Assembly (NCBI GenBank): GCA_019638625.1
Contig: JAHBTK010000001.1
Coordinates: 797,434 to 861,433, forward strand
Reading direction: 5' to 3'
Length of the DNA: 64,000 nucleotides
Source: Chitinophagaceae bacterium
GTDB lineage: Bacteria > Bacteroidota > Bacteroidia > Chitinophagales > Chitinophagaceae
The notes under the pieces were generated by a model that was not told the DNA's origin, did not search any database, and saw nothing but the letters and a program-made list of their open reading frames with translations. This document shows, piece by piece, positions 1-7,937 of this stretch. Position numbers and translations under genes: made by a program. Numbering within the stretch: position 1 is the stretch's first letter; every line of letters starts with the position of its first letter.

Positions 1-725
1 GGCTGTTTTGGGTAATGGCAACAATCCCAATTCAAGGCAGTAATGGATGGCCAATTGCGGTACGCTTACATCATATTTTTCCGCCATTTTTACTACTTCC
101 TTATTCTTCATTAATTCCCCGTGTGCTATGGGCGAATAGGCTTCTACAAGGATGTTGTTTTGTTTACAATAGTCTATCAATTCAAACGGAGTATTGCTGA
201 TATGGGCTAATACCTGGTTTACCATCGGCTTAACTGTACCCCCTGCCAATATATTTTCAATATCTGTTTGCTGGAAATTTGATACGCCGATAGCCCGCAG
301 CTTTCCTGCTTTATAAGCATCTTCCAGGGCACGCCACGCTTCCTTGTTACCATCGAAGTGGCGGTCTTCCTCTCCATATTCTGCCCAGGGCTTTGGACTG
401 TGGATAAGCATCAGGTCTATATAACCAAGTTCTAATAGTTTTAAAGAGTTGTCAATGGAAGCAACAGCATCTTCATAAGACTTCACTTCCGCGGCCAGCT
501 TTGTAGTTATAAATAGTTCTTCTCTTTTTACGCCGCAAGTCTTAATGCCTTCACCGATTCCTCTTTCATTGCCATAAGCCTGCGCGGTATCAATATGCCT
601 GTACCCGATGTTACGGCATCTTTTACTGCCTGTGCTACGGTTTCATCGCTGATAAACCAGGTTCCAAGTCCCAATTTCGGGATATTTACCCCGTTCGACA
701 GGGTATATTTTTCTTTTAAAATCAT
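1..725 (-). pseudogene. Aldo/keto reductase, frameshifted and cut by the window edge
   Basis: NADPH-dependent aldo/keto reductase of the 2,5-diketo-gluconate reductase type. The start at 725 reads MILKEKYTLSNGVNIPKLG, the usual N-terminus. After VTSG (near 608-612) the frame goes wrong and meets a stop at 528. Restoring one T gives GYRHIDTAQAYGNE, the family motif with the catalytic Asp and Tyr. That frame then stays open to base 1 through IDLMLIHSPKPW and the NADPH-site GVSNF. So a single-base deletion, real or a sequencing error, separates a coherent gene into two frames. It is the last gene of a reverse-strand operon that starts near 2761, and the C-terminus lies outside the window. Confidence 0.85.
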
Positions 726-750
726 ATTTCTTTGTTTTTGATTTTCGGTA

Positions 751-1143
751 TTACTGTTTAGGAACAATCCTTACTGTTGCTTCTTTGGCACGGTTGCTTA
801 TCATTGGCGATAAATAGGGACTGTTACTGTATTTTGCTTTGTACGCTTCGTCAATTTTATTGTCAAGTGCGGCATCGTTTTCCACTACCTCAAAAGCCAC
901 GTCCTTTACTATTCCTGCGGCGTGTATACGTCCTGCTTTTTGCAGAATAGCGGATTGATACCAACGCCCGCTTTTACCATGATAGGCACGTACATATAAC
1001 GCTCCATCCACCACCACTTCCCAGATCCAGGTGGGCGTACCGTAAGAAACGCCGTCTGCACGAAGCGGAGAGATTTTTAAATCGTCCGCTTTATCAATAT
1101 TTTGCAGTTCTTCGTTTGAAAATTTTGTGTTTCCTGTGATCAT
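751..1143 (-). CDS. DUF2255 family protein
   Basis: About 130 residues with the DUF2255 pattern: an early FSNEELQNIDKADDLKISPLR segment, a central TPTWIWEVVVDGALYVRAYHG core, then GRWYQSAILQKAGRIHAAG. The function of the family is unknown; the fold is thought to resemble small flavin- or ligand-binding split-barrel proteins. The ATG at 1143 is preferred over the in-frame TTG at 1149. It lies directly behind the carboxymuconolactone decarboxylase-like gene (stop at 1150) and 25 bases before the aldo/keto reductase start, so it belongs to the same transcript. No membrane segment or signal peptide is seen. Confidence 0.75.
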   Translation of the reverse strand: MITGNTKFSNEELQNIDKADDLKISPLRADGVSYGTPTWIWEVVVDGALYVRAYHGKSGRWYQSAILQKAGRIHAAGIVKDVAFEVVENDAALDNKIDEAYKAKYSNSPYLSPMISNRAKEATVRIVPKQ

Positions 1144-1149
1144 TTTCAA

Positions 1150-1875
1150 TTACTTTTCAGATACTGTTTTTGACAGTATGTTTTTTGCATCGTCTGCCTG
1201 CTTTTTACCGATGTGTTTCTCTATCAGATCAAAAGCCTGTATCAACTGGCTTTCCGTAAGACCTGTATTCATTCCCATTCCGATATGTGCCTGTAATTGC
1301 CCTGCTGTTCCCAACATGGAAGCTAATGCGGCAATCGTTACTAATTCTCTTTGCTGAAGGGTAAGCACATCGCTCGCAAAAATATCGGCAAATAAATGTT
1401 CTTTTAAAAATGCGTCAATACGGGGTGCAAATTCCCCGAAACCGGGTGCAGGTTTGGATTGCGGCGTTTTTGTCAATGTTTCCAACACTTTTCTGCCCTG
1501 TTCGTATTTATCAGCAACATTGGTTTCAATTACAATTTCCTTTCCCTTCTTATCTGCAATGCCTTTGGCTTTTCTTTCGCTCAATACGGACTGAAATGTA
1601 CCGAGAGCGTTTAAGCTTCTCGGAAAGCCGCAATAGGCATAGAGCTGTACCAATGCTTCTTTTATTTCGTTAACGGTAACTCCTGCATCCAATGCCGCGT
1701 TTAACTGGATTTTCAAGTTTCCCATATCTCCCGTTGCCGTCAATGCTGAAATAACTGCTAAACTTTGTTGCTGCGCATTGAGGCTGTCGGCGTTATTTTG
1801 TGCATTCATCGTATATACGTTTAGGAATAAGACAAAAAACAATTTCCATTTTATAAATTTGCTTTTGCTCATCAC
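1150..1875 (-). CDS. Carboxymuconolactone decarboxylase family protein, secreted
   Basis: 241 residues with a Sec-type N-terminus (hydrophobic FFVLFLNVYTMNA, likely cleaved before QNNAD). Two AhpD/CMD-like helical repeats follow: roughly residues 40-100 with EIKEALVQLYAYCG, and 130-225 with ELVTIAALASMLGTAGQLQAHIGMGMN. CMD-family proteins act as decarboxylases or as peroxidase-like disulfide proteins. Only one cysteine (AYCG) is visible here, so a CxxC peroxidase reaction is unlikely. Tandem CMD repeats with a signal peptide are often found beside cupin genes, as here. An alternative start is the second Met. The gene sits 8 bases after the cupin stop, in an operon. Confidence 0.8.
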   Translation of the reverse strand: MMSKSKFIKWKLFFVLFLNVYTMNAQNNADSLNAQQQSLAVISALTATGDMGNLKIQLNAALDAGVTVNEIKEALVQLYAYCGFPRSLNALGTFQSVLSERKAKGIADKKGKEIVIETNVADKYEQGRKVLETLTKTPQSKPAPGFGEFAPRIDAFLKEHLFADIFASDVLTLQQRELVTIAALASMLGTAGQLQAHIGMGMNTGLTESQLIQAFDLIEKHIGKKQADDAKNILSKTVSEK

Positions 1876-1883
1876 TTTCAGGT

Positions 1884-2393
1884 TTATTTTGTATTCACTT
1901 CGTTAAATTCTTCGTCCGTTACAGGCTTTAACCATGTTACGTTTTGCTCACCCTCGTAATTTGTAAGGGCAATATGTATCATTTTTGTCTTGGCAGTGGC
2001 TCCGTGCCAATGCTCTACGTTTTCGGGAATGTTTACCACATCGCCTTTCTTAATGCGTTGTGCAGGTTTTCCTTTTTCCTGGTAGAAGCCCTCGCCCTCC
2101 GTGATAATCAGCACCTGTCCTTTCGGGTGGGTATGCCAATGGGTTCTTGCTCCGGGTTCAAAGGTGACGCTGCCCAAAGCAAAGTCGTTGTTTATATCCC
2201 TTGCCAGTAATGGTTGTAAAAAAGCATTACCGCTAAACCAATCGTTCGATAGCTTTTCTCCTTTCGGAAAAAGAGAAGTGTTGTTCTCGCTCATTTTATT
2301 TTGATTTTTATTGTTATTACAGGATGTTGCCGTAATCGCGCCTGCTATAAGCATTGCAAATACTATTGCTTTTATGATTGTTTTGATTTCCAT
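1884..2393 (-). CDS. Cupin-domain lipoprotein
   Basis: 169 residues. The N-terminus has a hydrophobic stretch ending in a lipobox (ITATSC), so it is probably a lipid-anchored periplasmic protein. The rest is a single cupin barrel. Motif 1 reads GARTHWHTHPKGQVLIITEGEG with metal-ligand His residues and a Glu equivalent; motif 2 reads NIPENVEHWHGA with a further His. Such small cupins with GARTXWHTHP are annotated as quercetinase or decarboxylase-like, but the substrate is unknown. It is the second gene of the reverse-strand operon and is followed at once by the CMD gene. The pairing suggests a joint role in oxidising or detoxifying a small organic compound. Confidence 0.85.
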   Translation of the reverse strand: MEIKTIIKAIVFAMLIAGAITATSCNNNKNQNKMSENNTSLFPKGEKLSNDWFSGNAFLQPLLARDINNDFALGSVTFEPGARTHWHTHPKGQVLIITEGEGFYQEKGKPAQRIKKGDVVNIPENVEHWHGATAKTKMIHIALTNYEGEQNVTWLKPVTDEEFNEVNTK

Positions 2394-2401
2394 TTTTTAT
2401 A

Positions 2402-2761
2402 TTATTTATCTAATTCAAATTTTGCAATTATTGTACCGCTGATTTTAAAGGCTTCCAAACCCGACGTGATTTTTCCCAATGAAATCAACCCGTTAGAGTA
2501 ACCGAAATCTTTATAGAACAAAGCGATGTTTCCCCACGGCTCGTAGTAGGTAATATCTCCAACTGACGGATCAAATCCGCTTGGAGCATCTTTGGAAGTT
2601 AGCTTTTGGGTTAACAAATTGATTTTTTCAGTTTGGTTATAATCTTCCATTTCCAAAGTCAAAGGAAACAGAGAAACAAAATCCCTGCTTGTAGGATTAT
2701 CGTACAGGATAGCTGTTGCAGCCTTTTGCCCGATGGTTATTTTTATTCTTATACTGTCCAT
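2402..2761 (-). CDS. Cyclophilin-like fold protein
   Basis: 119 residues without a signal peptide. The order IKITIGQKAATAILYDNPTSRDF, then LPLTLEMEDYNQTEKI, then YYEPWGNIALFYKDFGYSNGLISLGKI is characteristic of the small bacterial cyclophilin-like domain. Those proteins have the cyclophilin barrel but not the classical peptidyl-prolyl isomerase active site, and their function is not established. It is the first gene of the reverse-strand operon, directly divergent from the AraC regulator. The 150 bases between the two starts should hold both promoters. Confidence 0.8.
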   Translation of the reverse strand: MDSIRIKITIGQKAATAILYDNPTSRDFVSLFPLTLEMEDYNQTEKINLLTQKLTSKDAPSGFDPSVGDITYYEPWGNIALFYKDFGYSNGLISLGKITSGLEAFKISGTIIAKFELDK

Positions 2762-2908
2762 TTTTGAAATATTACTGCAAAGTTCGGCAATGCAGTTTAT
2801 AGCGGATTTATACAGAATACGGTTCTTTTTACCAGTTTTACGGATCTTGCCTTTAATGCCTGAATGAGGAAATTATGTTTGCTAAATTTGTATCGTAATG
2901 ATCATGAT

Positions 2909-3805
2909 ATGGAACATATAGAAAGAATAGATACCGTAAAGCAATACAACGATTATGCAGGGGTAGATACACTGCATCCGTTAGTAAGCGTGGTAAATTT
3001 TGACGAAGTCCCTGCTATTCAGCTTTTCAGGCGGTATGTGGGCGTTTATGCCGTATTCCTGAAAAACATAAAATGCGGAGATATGCTGTATGGCTGCCAG
3101 CCTTACGATTATGAGGACGGCACTTTGATTTTCGTTTCTCCGGGGCAGGTGTATGGCATTGACAGCAAAGGCGTGGCTACGAAACCGTCCGGCTATGCCC
3201 TGATCTTTCACCCCGATCTGATCAGGGGAACATCTTTGGGCAAAACAATAAAAGACTATACTTTCTTTTCTTACCAGGTGAACGAAGCCCTGCACCTGTC
3301 AAAGAAAGAGCGAAAAACAATCGTTGCCTGCCTGGAGAAAATTTCCGAAGAAATAGAACAGAATATTGATAAGCATAGTAAAACGCTGATCGTTTCCAAT
3401 ATTGAGCTTTTGCTCAATTATTGTATGCGCTTTTATGACCGCCAATTCATTACCCGGAGCAATGCCAATAGCGATATTCTCATACGTTTTGAAAATCTGC
3501 TGAATCATTATTTTATGTCGGGCAAACCTATTGATTTAGGATTGCCAACAGTAACCTGGTGCGCCGAAGAACTACATCTTTCCCCTAACTATTTCGGCGA
3601 CCTTATCAAAAAGGAAACAGGCAGCACGGCACTGGATTACATACAATCAAAATTGAATGATGAAGCTAAAACAAAGATGTTTGATACCTCCAAAACCATC
3701 AGTGATATTGCCATGGGATTAGGATTTAAATACCAGCAGCATTTTACCCGCCTTTTCAAACAAAAAGTGGGTGTAACACCGAATGAGTACAGGAATTTGA
3801 ATTGA
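2909..3805 (+). CDS. AraC-family transcriptional regulator
   Basis: 298 residues from ATG 2909; an upstream in-frame ATG at 2864 would add 15 residues. The 2909 start is preferred because a Bacteroidota -7-like box, TAAATTTG, lies at 2882-2889, just upstream. The N-terminal half is a cupin-like sensing domain. The last 100 residues are a double helix-turn-helix: WCAEELHLSPNYFGDLIKKETG, then TISDIAMGLGFKYQQHFTRLFKQKVGVTPNEYR. It is divergent from the cyclophilin-like/cupin/CMD/DUF2255/aldo-keto reductase operon, a standard layout for a local activator responding to the substrate of that operon. Confidence 0.9.
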   Translation: MEHIERIDTVKQYNDYAGVDTLHPLVSVVNFDEVPAIQLFRRYVGVYAVFLKNIKCGDMLYGCQPYDYEDGTLIFVSPGQVYGIDSKGVATKPSGYALIFHPDLIRGTSLGKTIKDYTFFSYQVNEALHLSKKERKTIVACLEKISEEIEQNIDKHSKTLIVSNIELLLNYCMRFYDRQFITRSNANSDILIRFENLLNHYFMSGKPIDLGLPTVTWCAEELHLSPNYFGDLIKKETGSTALDYIQSKLNDEAKTKMFDTSKTISDIAMGLGFKYQQHFTRLFKQKVGVTPNEYRNLN

Positions 3806-3890
3806 GCGGATAATTAACGTTTCTGACAATTTTTTGTTTTTCCGAAATGTCTTTCGCATTTATGTCCTTCTGCATAAAGTTATTGTGTCT

Positions 3891-4307
3891 TTAATGTTGG
3901 GTTCTTAGTAACTCAATTAAATACTTCAGCAGAAAAAATCCATAAGTAGCGATAATGATATATAGTATCCAACGCAAAACGGTTCCATAATATTCCTTTG
4001 CTCCGTGTTCAGGGAAAAGTAAGATTCGTTTTTCTTGCTTTACTTCTGCCGGACGGGCATGGATCAGGTTTTTTAACTCCTCGATCCTTTCCTCCAAATT
4101 TTCTACTTGTTGAATGCGGGGTATTTCCGTATGCTCCTTTTTTGACTCTTCAATATACTCGTTTACCTTAGCAATGCATTCTTTTACATTTGCTGCAAGC
4201 ATACTTATGACCTTAGCATTGGCTTTGTACTCCTGCGAAAATTCATTGAGTACCATTAGCACATTTTCTTTTTCCTCTTTGTTCAATTTACCGTTGTTCG
4301 GTTCCAT
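3891..4307 (-). CDS. Small membrane protein of the mobilisation cassette
   Basis: 138 residues. The first 95 are charged and helical, with heptad-like spacing (VENLEERIEELKNLIHA) that suggests a coiled coil. One membrane segment follows at about residues 110-132 (VLRWILYIIIATYGFFLLKYLI), with a short cytoplasmic or periplasmic tail. No signal peptide is present. It lies 28 bases downstream of the relaxase gene in the same direction. Proteins of this shape commonly follow relaxases on Bacteroidota mobilisable elements, but no biochemical role is established. A function in tethering the relaxosome to the membrane is an inference from topology and position only. Confidence 0.7.
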   Translation of the reverse strand: MEPNNGKLNKEEKENVLMVLNEFSQEYKANAKVISMLAANVKECIAKVNEYIEESKKEHTEIPRIQQVENLEERIEELKNLIHARPAEVKQEKRILLFPEHGAKEYYGTVLRWILYIIIATYGFFLLKYLIELLRTQH

Positions 4308-4335
4308 AGCTTATACATTTTATTCATAAAAAGTC

Positions 4336-5385
4336 TTAGACTTTGGGCTTTCTCCGTTTCTTTCTCTTATGAGCTTCTTTCAATAGCTCGTAGTTAACAG
4401 CGTTATCCTCCGGATATACGGGTTTCAATAAGTCGGATATAATGCCGCCAATACCTTTTTGTAATTCGTCAAGTGGTGATTGTTCACGGAAGGGAGGGTG
4501 TTGTGTTTCCTTAATTTTTCGGCGAAGCCGGGCATTAGCAGCAATGATTTGCTGATTGGGCGATTGCTTTTCGATCTTTAGCTTCCGATCTTTGGCAACA
4601 TCCTTTTGCTTCAATTCCTGTGTTTGACTGCGTTGGAGCAGCTTTTGTATTGTCATCAGTGAGTACCCCAGCTCGCTCCCTTTAACCTTTACTTTTTTAT
4701 CGTCTATAAAAGTAATGCCCCTGCCTTTTATGATCTGGTAGCCCAATTGCTGCATTCCCTTTGCAAACTCATCGTAGTTTTTTGCTTTCTTTAATGTTTG
4801 CCGGATATCATATTTCATTTTCTCTTTCCGTCTGTCCTGGCGAGGAATCAATCTCTGTTCCTTAGACAAAAAGCGCCTTGCACTAAGCACTTCCTGCAGC
4901 CTGTACTTTTTTTCCAACCGGCGGCAAAGCCTGTCCATTTTCAAATAATTGTTACTTGTGGTAGCGGCTTTACCCTGATAACCTACCCGGTTCGCCACCA
5001 AATGAATATGCTGCCTGTCGGTATCTTTATGTTGGATAATAAGATACTGGTTATCCGCTACACCAAATTCCTTTGCCAATTCCTGACCGGCTTCAATTAA
5101 CTGGTTCCGGTCTAATTGTTCCCCGGGAGGAAGGCTCAGGGATAAATGAAGTACTGGCTTTTCCACCCGTTTGCTCAGCCGGGCAACTTCGTTAAATTGT
5201 TCGGCCAGTTCATACTTATTGCCGAAACATTTATTGTAAGCCAGCACTTCTGCCCGGTCTTTATGCTGTAAACCGTCTTGCAGCGACTTTTTTATTTTCT
5301 GCTCTTCCGTTAATGTTGTCTTGTCTTCCAGGCAATAGCTGATACAATGGAAGAAAGATGCTCCCAACGATATATCACCAATCAT
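4336..5385 (-). CDS. mobA: Relaxase/mobilisation nuclease
   Basis: 349 residues of the MobA/VirD2-like relaxase family. It nicks oriT and stays covalently bound to the DNA 5' end for conjugative transfer. The metal-binding HUH motif is clear in HKDTDRQHIHLVANRV (His119, His126, His128). Tyr17 in FHCISYCLED is the best candidate for the nicking tyrosine. The C-terminal third (about residues 240-349) is basic, ending in KRKKRRKPKV, and probably binds DNA. The start overlaps the MobC stop by 4 bases (ATGA), so the two are translationally coupled. No type IV secretion genes are visible, so the element looks mobilisable rather than self-transmissible within this window. Confidence 0.93.
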   Translation of the reverse strand: MIGDISLGASFFHCISYCLEDKTTLTEEQKIKKSLQDGLQHKDRAEVLAYNKCFGNKYELAEQFNEVARLSKRVEKPVLHLSLSLPPGEQLDRNQLIEAGQELAKEFGVADNQYLIIQHKDTDRQHIHLVANRVGYQGKAATTSNNYLKMDRLCRRLEKKYRLQEVLSARRFLSKEQRLIPRQDRRKEKMKYDIRQTLKKAKNYDEFAKGMQQLGYQIIKGRGITFIDDKKVKVKGSELGYSLMTIQKLLQRSQTQELKQKDVAKDRKLKIEKQSPNQQIIAANARLRRKIKETQHPPFREQSPLDELQKGIGGIISDLLKPVYPEDNAVNYELLKEAHKRKKRRKPKV

Positions 5386-5765
5386 TGTAAATACGTTTTG
5401 ATAAGCCGCGCAACTTCTTTTACTTCCTGTGAAAGAATTTCAAGACCTGCACGCTCGGCTGCGTTCAGTTCATCCACTACGCTATTTCGTTTTTTAGCGA
5501 TTTGGTTCAGGTTTGCCGCCATGTGGTTGAGCGTACCGGTAAGCGCTAACACTTCCGTGGGTAATACTTTTTCGGTGGTGACAACCTGTCCGTTCAGCCC
5601 CAACTCCCGGAGAAATTCCGATACGGAAAGCCCGGCGTTTTTAGCATTGGCACTGATCCTTGTTTGCTCGTAGCTGGCACATTTCAGCGTTACTACTTGG
5701 TTACGCTTAATACTTTTAGCCGGGCGCCCGCCTTTATTTTTTTCCTGTCCATTTGTTTGTGTCAT
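5382..5765 (-). CDS. mobC: MobC-like relaxosome accessory protein
   Basis: 127 residues from the ATG at 5765, which has a GAGG ribosome-binding motif just upstream. A longer in-frame start at 5813 exists but lacks one. The protein begins with a basic ribbon-helix-helix-like part (GRPAKSIKRNQVVTLKCASYEQTRISANAKNAGLSVSEFLRELG split over residues 14-57). It ends with the MobC consensus region LTGTLNHMAANLNQIAKKRN. MobC proteins bind oriT and help the relaxase melt and nick it. The stop overlaps the relaxase start, and the hairpin-rich region upstream (5816-5934) is the expected target. Confidence 0.88.
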   Translation of the reverse strand: MTQTNGQEKNKGGRPAKSIKRNQVVTLKCASYEQTRISANAKNAGLSVSEFLRELGLNGQVVTTEKVLPTEVLALTGTLNHMAANLNQIAKKRNSVVDELNAAERAGLEILSQEVKEVARLIKTYLQ

Positions 5766-5815
5766 GACCTCATGATTTTTGAATGCGGTTAGCATGAAAA
5801 AATCGCTCTCCAAAT

Positions 5816-5934
5816 CCCGCCCTTAAAAGCGGGATGAAGGAGCCGGCGTTTTGGTATTACCAAAACATAGCTGGCTACCTCAAGTCCGGGCACGCGGGAG
5901 TGTATTCATAGCTGTTTTAAAGTGCAACAGCTAT
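5816..5934. other. Candidate origin of transfer (oriT) with three hairpins
   Basis: The non-coding stretch from 5766 to 6180 in front of mobC contains three tight inverted repeats in a row. The first is CCCGC/GCGGG at 5816-5820 and 5829-5833. The second is GTTTTGGTA/TACCAAAAC at 5848-5856 and 5858-5866, perfect 9-bp arms around one base. The third is ATAGCTGTT/AACAGCTAT at 5908-5916 and 5926-5934, perfect 9-bp arms. Position directly upstream of mobC-relaxase is where oriT normally sits. The nick site cannot be assigned by eye; the GC-rich run after the second hairpin is a reasonable place. From 5935 to 6180 I see nothing further. Confidence 0.6.
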
Positions 5935-6180
5935 TGGTCGCGGCTTTTTCAGTGGTCTGCTTTAGAATTTAGTACCTTTGCTGCCAATGCCCTTTAAATC
6001 GCTTCTAAATGCATTTTATGCTATCAGATTTTGGTACAGCTTCCCGAACTTCTTCTTCACCCAATTCATTTGCTGATAAAGGGAAAAGTGCTGTATAAAA
6101 TCCTGATTGCTTCACCTGAAAACCTGTCAGCCGGGGTGTTTCCCGAAATGATTTGCAGTCATTAAAGAGCTACTACAGCA

Positions 6181-6549
6181 TTACATTTCCCGGTTAAAGA
6201 TTCTTGGATTGCTAAGTCCGTGTCTCCGGATATTATCTTTCAATTGCATCCATAACCCGATATTAAAATCCGCTATTTCTAAAATCTCCATCACCGTTAA
6301 CCGGTGAGGATTTAGAACTGTTGCGGATGCTTTCGCGGCGGGTTTTGGTTTTGCAGGTTTGTCTTCAGATAAAGAGGCGGAGAGATTGGCGTTTGCTTTT
6401 TCTTCCGGTTGCTGTTCAAAAAAGGAAAGAATATTGGGCGCTGCGCCTTCACCCACTTCCAGGCTGCTGCCGATGGCCATGCTATTACCATACAATTTGA
6501 TCTGCTTCCCATTGCTAAGCGTCAGGGTTCTTCTTTTAAAGTCTGCCAT
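6181..6549 (-). CDS. Unrecognised protein of the mobile element
   Basis: 122 residues that I cannot assign to a family. The N-terminus (residues 1-30) looks like a short beta-rich piece (RRTLTLSNGKQIKLYGNSMAIG). A low-complexity, Ala/Lys/Pro-rich linker spans about residues 45-80. The C-terminus (HRLTVMEILEIADFNIGLWMQLKDNIRRHGL) looks helical. There is no signal or membrane segment. It starts one base after the stop of the Toprim gene, so the two are co-transcribed and probably translationally coupled, which suggests a role connected with replication or mobilisation of the element. Confidence 0.65.
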   Translation of the reverse strand: MADFKRRTLTLSNGKQIKLYGNSMAIGSSLEVGEGAAPNILSFFEQQPEEKANANLSASLSEDKPAKPKPAAKASATVLNPHRLTVMEILEIADFNIGLWMQLKDNIRRHGLSNPRIFNREM

Positions 6550-6550
6550 A

Positions 6551-7501
6551 TTATTTGTGTTTTATTGTTTTTGAATGTGATGGTTTGTTGGAGCTGTACA
6601 ACTGCTGCTTTTGTTTAAGCTGATGTACATGCCAGTCGTTGAGATCATCAAAATCTTTGTACAAACTGCTTTTGTCTTCGTAAGCAGGATGGGATTTAAT
6701 GGCTTGTATAGTACATGCCTGTCCGGCAGATCCCCGGTCTAACCAGAGCCGGATACTGCTATGTGTCTCCATTGTTTGCTTTGCCCTTTGAAAAAAAGAA
6801 AGGGAATTAAGCACTAAAAAATTACTGGTAAACCGGTTGTCTTTAAAATGTGAAAGCCAGGAGAGAAAGTCAAAAAAGCCCTCAAATACCTGTAGTTCCT
6901 TTTTGCCATTGTTAAAAAAGCGAAATGTTTTGGGCGAAGAGCTTCCCTTAAAGTAAGGGTTGCGGAGTTCATAACCTCCCATGCCGTTGAGAAAACCGAT
7001 AGCGGTATGCTGTTTTTTGTAAAGATTAAAATCAACTTCCCGGCAAAACTGGCCGGCAAGATCAGGAGCTATACCCCTTTCATTCAGATAATGCAGCAAA
7101 CGTGCATTGCCCAATTGGCGGGTAGCTGTAATGATAATTTTGCTGTCGGTAATCTTTTCTTTTTCACCCGCAACCGGGCTAATACTACTGTCCTTTTTCA
7201 ATTGCGGGTGAAAAGAAAAATCGTTCTGCCTGTAATCCCTGGTTAACAATTCCAGGAACCCCCGTACATCTACACGATGATACAGGATGCCAAAATCAAT
7301 AATGTTACCACCATCTCCGCTACCATGATCATACCAGATATTACTCCTGCGGTTAATTTTAAAAGAAGGTGTTCGTTCCTGGCGAAAAGGAGATAAGTAC
7401 CAATAACCTTCCCCTCTTGTTTTTATAGCCTGAAAGCCCAGCGAAGAAAGATAATCTACCATGTTAATTTTCCGGGCTTCGGCAATGGTTAGCTTTCCCA
7501 T
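6551..7501 (-). CDS. Toprim-domain primase-like protein
   Basis: 316 residues. The N-terminal 90 residues follow the DnaG zinc-domain pattern (YWYLSPFRQERTPSFKINRRSNIWYDHGSGDGGNIIDF), but the zinc-binding cysteines of a true CHC2 finger are absent. From about residue 175 a Toprim-like core is visible, with KELQVFEGFFDFLSW supplying the conserved Glu and a later hydrophobic strand NFLVLNSLSF. Proteins of this type are common on Bacteroidota mobilisable elements, where they are thought to prime replication of transferred single-stranded DNA. The first 13 bases overlap the HTH gene upstream, so the genes form one transcript. Confidence 0.85.
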   Translation of the reverse strand: MGKLTIAEARKINMVDYLSSLGFQAIKTRGEGYWYLSPFRQERTPSFKINRRSNIWYDHGSGDGGNIIDFGILYHRVDVRGFLELLTRDYRQNDFSFHPQLKKDSSISPVAGEKEKITDSKIIITATRQLGNARLLHYLNERGIAPDLAGQFCREVDFNLYKKQHTAIGFLNGMGGYELRNPYFKGSSSPKTFRFFNNGKKELQVFEGFFDFLSWLSHFKDNRFTSNFLVLNSLSFFQRAKQTMETHSSIRLWLDRGSAGQACTIQAIKSHPAYEDKSSLYKDFDDLNDWHVHQLKQKQQLYSSNKPSHSKTIKHK

Positions 7502-7800
7502 TGGTCAGTGTTTAAAAAGTTAGAACGGCGGTTCTGTTTTACGTAGGCTATTACCTCGGAGCGGAGAAAGTACACCCTTCCTCTTTGCTTATGGGAGGGC
7601 AAACCTCGTTTCATCCAATCGTGCAGGGTAACCAGAGAAATACGAAATATCCCGGCAATTTCTTTGCGGGTCAACAAGGGTTCCTCATCCGGGTTTTCAG
7701 GGGAAGTGCTTTTTATGGGTGTATTTTCCAGGCATTCTTTCACAGCCTCCCTGATCCACCGGCGAAAATCATTCTCATTTGGAATAAATAAAGTATCCAT
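7489..7800 (-). CDS. Helix-turn-helix, excisionase-like DNA-binding protein
   Basis: 103 residues. The C-terminal half is a MerR/excisionase-type winged helix (LLTRKEIAGIFRISLVTLHDWMKRG followed by GRVYFLRSEVIAYVKQ). The first 40 residues are an acidic, helical extension. In Bacteroidota elements this small HTH protein usually lies just before the Toprim gene, as here with a 13-base overlap. It may serve as an excision factor or as a local repressor. The sequence cannot distinguish these roles, and no operator could be identified in the 137 bases upstream. Confidence 0.85.
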   Translation of the reverse strand: MDTLFIPNENDFRRWIREAVKECLENTPIKSTSPENPDEEPLLTRKEIAGIFRISLVTLHDWMKRGLPSHKQRGRVYFLRSEVIAYVKQNRRSNFLNTDQWES

Positions 7801-7937
7801 AAAAAAGAGTTTTATGGACGCAAAATGGGTTAGAATTAAAGCGAAGTCAATGATAGATAGGTCGTGTATTTTTATAAACTGGATGTGAGGGAGTTACGAT
7901 GAGTAAAATAAAGCAAACAGGTGATGATAAAGCAGCT

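Noticed and set aside
3806..3890. Possible left end of the mobile element between the AraC gene and the mobilisation cassette
   Set aside because: No copy of the tRNA-Arg attachment sequence is present there, so the boundary must be further left.
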